From the NCBI GenBank assembly GCA_022821085.1, contig JAJEEG010000006.1:2806130-2870129 (forward strand): a DNA stretch of 64,000 bases, given 5' to 3'. Positions 61,619-64,000 of the stretch are shown piece after piece. The stretch's first letter is position 1, and each line of letters begins with the position of its first letter. Position numbers and translations under genes: made by a program. The notes beneath the pieces were generated by a model. That model ran no database searches. It worked only from the letters and a program-made list of their open reading frames with translations, and was not told the DNA's origin. Source of the DNA: Candidatus Latescibacterota bacterium. Lineage in GTDB: Bacteria; JAAXHH01.

Positions 61619-63835
61619 ATGATTCCTCTTGACCACCCCGAACTGAAGCAACTTGCAAGATTACTTCGGAAATACAATCTACTTCATACAGTAAGTCGCC
61701 TTGCCAGTCTACTCACTGTACCATCACTACATGCAAATAACATCCGACTGGAAGTCCTCGTTCATCTTGCAGTGATCCACTGTCGAGGGACCAGGAAGCC
61801 ATCGGTGAAAGTATTAGAACGATTGCTAAACGAGTATCTAGGTAATACGTCTATTACATCAGCAGAAGACCCGCCTGAGGATGTTTTCATTACTAACGTA
61901 AGAACCCCCGATGGCAATCGAAGGATGTTTGAGGGGATATGGCATTCAAGTTGTTACTTTACACAGACGGTTATTGACATTCTATGCTCCCGAGAAGCAA
62001 CCCCAGAACTTGTAAGACTAATCGCTCCCATACTTACATTATTAAAATTGAGCGATTTAGTCGCCAATAGAGTAGGATTACAAAGGTGGCATACTGAGTC
62101 ATCAGTTCCCCAAGGCGAATGTACGTTGTCGCCTGTGACTCGGATTGTCGATAGAGGAAACTCTGTATCGTTCTCCTCAGAAGAACTTACCAAGTATCAG
62201 ATTAACCCCGCCTTATTGGATCCGTTTATTCTTAAAACTAACTGCAGAAATCTTCTATGTACGGAGACATTGGGTCATACTTCACTGGAGCGTTATCCAA
62301 TTGTGAAAGTAGGAAACAAACTATTACTAGCGTTACCGAATGCCGTCGGTCCTGCTATCAGAAGATTCCTTTTAAGTAAGTTACAAACGATGGAGCTTCT
62401 ACCGACCTTCGCAAAATTGCTAGCTTCGTATCAATCATATCAGGTCGAATCGGAAGGGTTAGGTAGATTCGAAAATGTGGATTCTGCTAAATCACTGAGC
62501 ACAGATACTACAGATTTACCAATTAACGATTGGTTGTTAAGGGTAGACGTAAACCGATACATACATCTAGTCCTTTTACATTACCCTTTGGAACCGCTAC
62601 ATAACGAAGGTGTAGACTGCTTGTTTGAATATCGAAAAGAAACAGAGGAATCACTATGTGCTTACCTAAATCGAACTGTCGATCATTGTATGGATTCACC
62701 AGATAAAATCGATGGAACAACCTTAATTGTGTCAGGTGGATTAGGTGGCAATTGCAGTATAGATTTCAGAGACTGGTCGAACCGATGGGGTCTAACGGTA
62801 ATTCATATCGCAGATTTCCTTATGTTGGTAAATGATCCAGCCCAATCTGTCGTACGTTTTTTGAAATTCATCAAGCAGAAGAACTGGGTAGAGAAACAAG
62901 GAGTTGAGTTTACTCCAATCATCGGCGACTACACTGTTTTCTGTTATTGGTTGAGATCAGAATTCCAGATAGCTCCGCGTGAGTTCTCAGTGATTCCAAG
63001 ATCGGTTTTATGTATTGATGTCGGTTACCCACTAAATGTTCGCACCCAATGTAGAAGAACCCTCGATCACCATGTAATCCAAACTACACAGGGGGTTTAT
63101 GTAGAGGCCATGCGGCTCGATTTGGATCCTTACTTCGGTTCCCTTTCTGCTCGTCCAATTTATGGAAGCGTAGATCACGTACAATTCGGTGTTCTAGCGG
63201 GTGCGATAGAGTCCAAACGTGGCCCAACTTGGTTTAGTTTACGCCTACGCGATAAAGGTAATGGATTTCGAGACTATGCTTATCAGTTTTGGAATGGGTT
63301 TATTGACTTATTTTACAGGCTCGTGGATGAAGTTGAGACACTGAACCTCACCTTACAGTCTGGTCCGATAGAGGTCTGCCTTGATCTTACAGAAGTTGTT
63401 ATGCCCAAAGTCGGTGGAGGGTTAATATCGGCAGTGGGGATCATTGAACCTGAGATTTTAGTAGAGAACGATACTGCCATTGTAAAACTGCCAGCGACTT
63501 TCTTGCAGTATTTCCAGCAGCCTGAAAACTACGGTGAAAGGTATGTTGTTACGTGTATCGCGAAAGCCCTATTGAAACTACATACTGGGGAAGTTGAGGA
63601 CTTTGATGATAACCTAGTTGAGTCTTTGACAGACGAGGTGGTTGGTGATGCTGGTATACGGATACTACATGCCTTTACAAGTTACGACAAAGTCGAACAT
63701 CTATTACAGAAACATAGCAAGAATCCAACCATGCTTGCTCAAGAAGATCTTGTATTTGCTAACGGGATAAACAGTTATGGGCTTGACGCTCCAGCAAGTC
63801 GGTTATACCTTGACCGTCCAGCAGGCGATCCGTAG
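61619..63835 (+). CDS. large hypothetical protein of the defence-type island, possibly 5-prime truncated
   Basis: A 738-residue protein if it starts at the ATG at 61619, or 748 residues from the ATG at 61589. The latter lies inside the left inverted repeat of the IS element, so it was not the original start. No ribosome site is clear for either. The element may have removed the true 5-prime end. The protein is mixed alpha/beta with no recognised motif. Notable stretches are MFEGIWHSSCYFTQTVIDIL (near 105), LNRTVDHCMDSPDKIDGTTLIVSGGLGGN (near 355) and a late VEVCLDLTEVV-like strand. It lies between a nuclease-like gene and a methyltransferase gene, so a defence role is plausible only by context. 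Composition is AT-rich. Confidence 0.5.
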   Translation: MIPLDHPELKQLARLLRKYNLLHTVSRLASLLTVPSLHANNIRLEVLVHLAVIHCRGTRKPSVKVLERLLNEYLGNTSITSAEDPPEDVFITNVRTPDGNRRMFEGIWHSSCYFTQTVIDILCSREATPELVRLIAPILTLLKLSDLVANRVGLQRWHTESSVPQGECTLSPVTRIVDRGNSVSFSSEELTKYQINPALLDPFILKTNCRNLLCTETLGHTSLERYPIVKVGNKLLLALPNAVGPAIRRFLLSKLQTMELLPTFAKLLASYQSYQVESEGLGRFENVDSAKSLSTDTTDLPINDWLLRVDVNRYIHLVLLHYPLEPLHNEGVDCLFEYRKETEESLCAYLNRTVDHCMDSPDKIDGTTLIVSGGLGGNCSIDFRDWSNRWGLTVIHIADFLMLVNDPAQSVVRFLKFIKQKNWVEKQGVEFTPIIGDYTVFCYWLRSEFQIAPREFSVIPRSVLCIDVGYPLNVRTQCRRTLDHHVIQTTQGVYVEAMRLDLDPYFGSLSARPIYGSVDHVQFGVLAGAIESKRGPTWFSLRLRDKGNGFRDYAYQFWNGFIDLFYRLVDEVETLNLTLQSGPIEVCLDLTEVVMPKVGGGLISAVGIIEPEILVENDTAIVKLPATFLQYFQQPENYGERYVVTCIAKALLKLHTGEVEDFDDNLVESLTDEVVGDAGIRILHAFTSYDKVEHLLQKHSKNPTMLAQEDLVFANGINSYGLDAPASRLYLDRPAGDP

Positions 63836-63876
63836 GTTACCCGGCATCCACCAAAACAAAACCGAAAGGGGATGCT

Positions 63877-64000
63877 ATGGGTGCGCCTAACTGGGTGAAC
63901 CGTACCGTATGGACGGGCGACAATCTCGACATCATGCGCGGGATGAACGACGAAAGCGTGGATCTGATTTACCTTGATCCGCCCTTCAACAGCAATCGCA
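63877..64000 (+). CDS. site-specific DNA methyltransferase (N-terminal part only)
   Basis: The first 41 codons of a gene cut by the window edge. AAAGGGG precedes the ATG. WTGDNLDIMRGMNDESVDLIYLDPPFNSNR contains the DPPF motif IV of N6-adenine/N4-cytosine methyltransferases of the alpha/beta class (motif IV comes first, as in beta-type enzymes). Base composition is clearly more GC-rich than the preceding gene, so it may have a separate origin. It may be part of a type III or stand-alone modification system continuing to the right. Confidence 0.85.
   Translation, partial: MGAPNWVNRTVWTGDNLDIMRGMNDESVDLIYLDPPFNSNR

Overview
The window comes from a high-GC, Gram-negative-type bacterium. The lipoprotein and outer-membrane signal peptides, a DUF2723/TPR membrane protein, a Na+-pumping decarboxylase and the many 2-oxoglutarate/Fe(II) dioxygenases suggest an uncultured FCB-group lineage (Latescibacterota/Gemmatimonadota-like). 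This placement is an inference from gene content and style; no marker phylogeny could be run. Genes are densely packed, often with 1-8 bp stop/start overlaps. Several upstream regions carry a clear sigma70-type promoter (TTGACA, 17 bp, TAxxxT).

Layout. 264-11438 (minus) is one long run: ribD-ribE-ribBA-ribH-nusB, then a metallophosphoesterase, a DUF2723 membrane glycosyltransferase-like protein and three glycosyltransferases. 11560-24247 holds ilvE (plus), a PD40/TolB-like protein (minus), an oadG-oadB-oadA Na+-pump operon with an outer-membrane-like protein (minus), then plus-strand amidohydrolase, msrA, an M81 peptidase, a PhyH dioxygenase, an HU-type protein and a TPR protein. 24328-30221 (minus) is a radical-SAM DUF512 protein, der, a MerR-like regulator and an M1-like peptidase. 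30616-36608 (plus) is leuCD overlapping a GAF histidine kinase and a REC-PP2C phosphatase. 36709-41971 holds GNAT, PhyH, creatininase and P-loop genes, a small AT-richer cassette of membrane coiled-coil proteins, and a PLP aminotransferase. 42177-45508 is an ABC sugar-type transporter whose binding protein is fused to a permease. 45595-50874 (minus) is pruA, an epimerase, a ferredoxin, a very acidic repeat lipoprotein and a 2OG oxygenase. 51184-53104 has two more 2OG oxygenases.

From about 53105 the base composition drops sharply to AT-rich. This is an acquired defence-type island: a long HsdM, HsdS, an 808-residue protein with a zinc-ribbon-like motif and a PD-(D/E)XK-like motif, a decayed IS256-family element, a 738-748-residue unknown protein, and the start of a second DNA methyltransferase cut by the window edge. 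No HsdR is present. This island is the best candidate for an undescribed system.

A recurring oddity is short tandem repeats of 9-21 bp, in and between unrelated genes: a Gly/Pro/Asp tail on RibH, DER repeats on the DUF2723 protein, PNPAQ repeats on the transporter fusion, about 310 residues of Asp/Glu/Gly in a lipoprotein, and intergenic 12-bp and 21-bp arrays.
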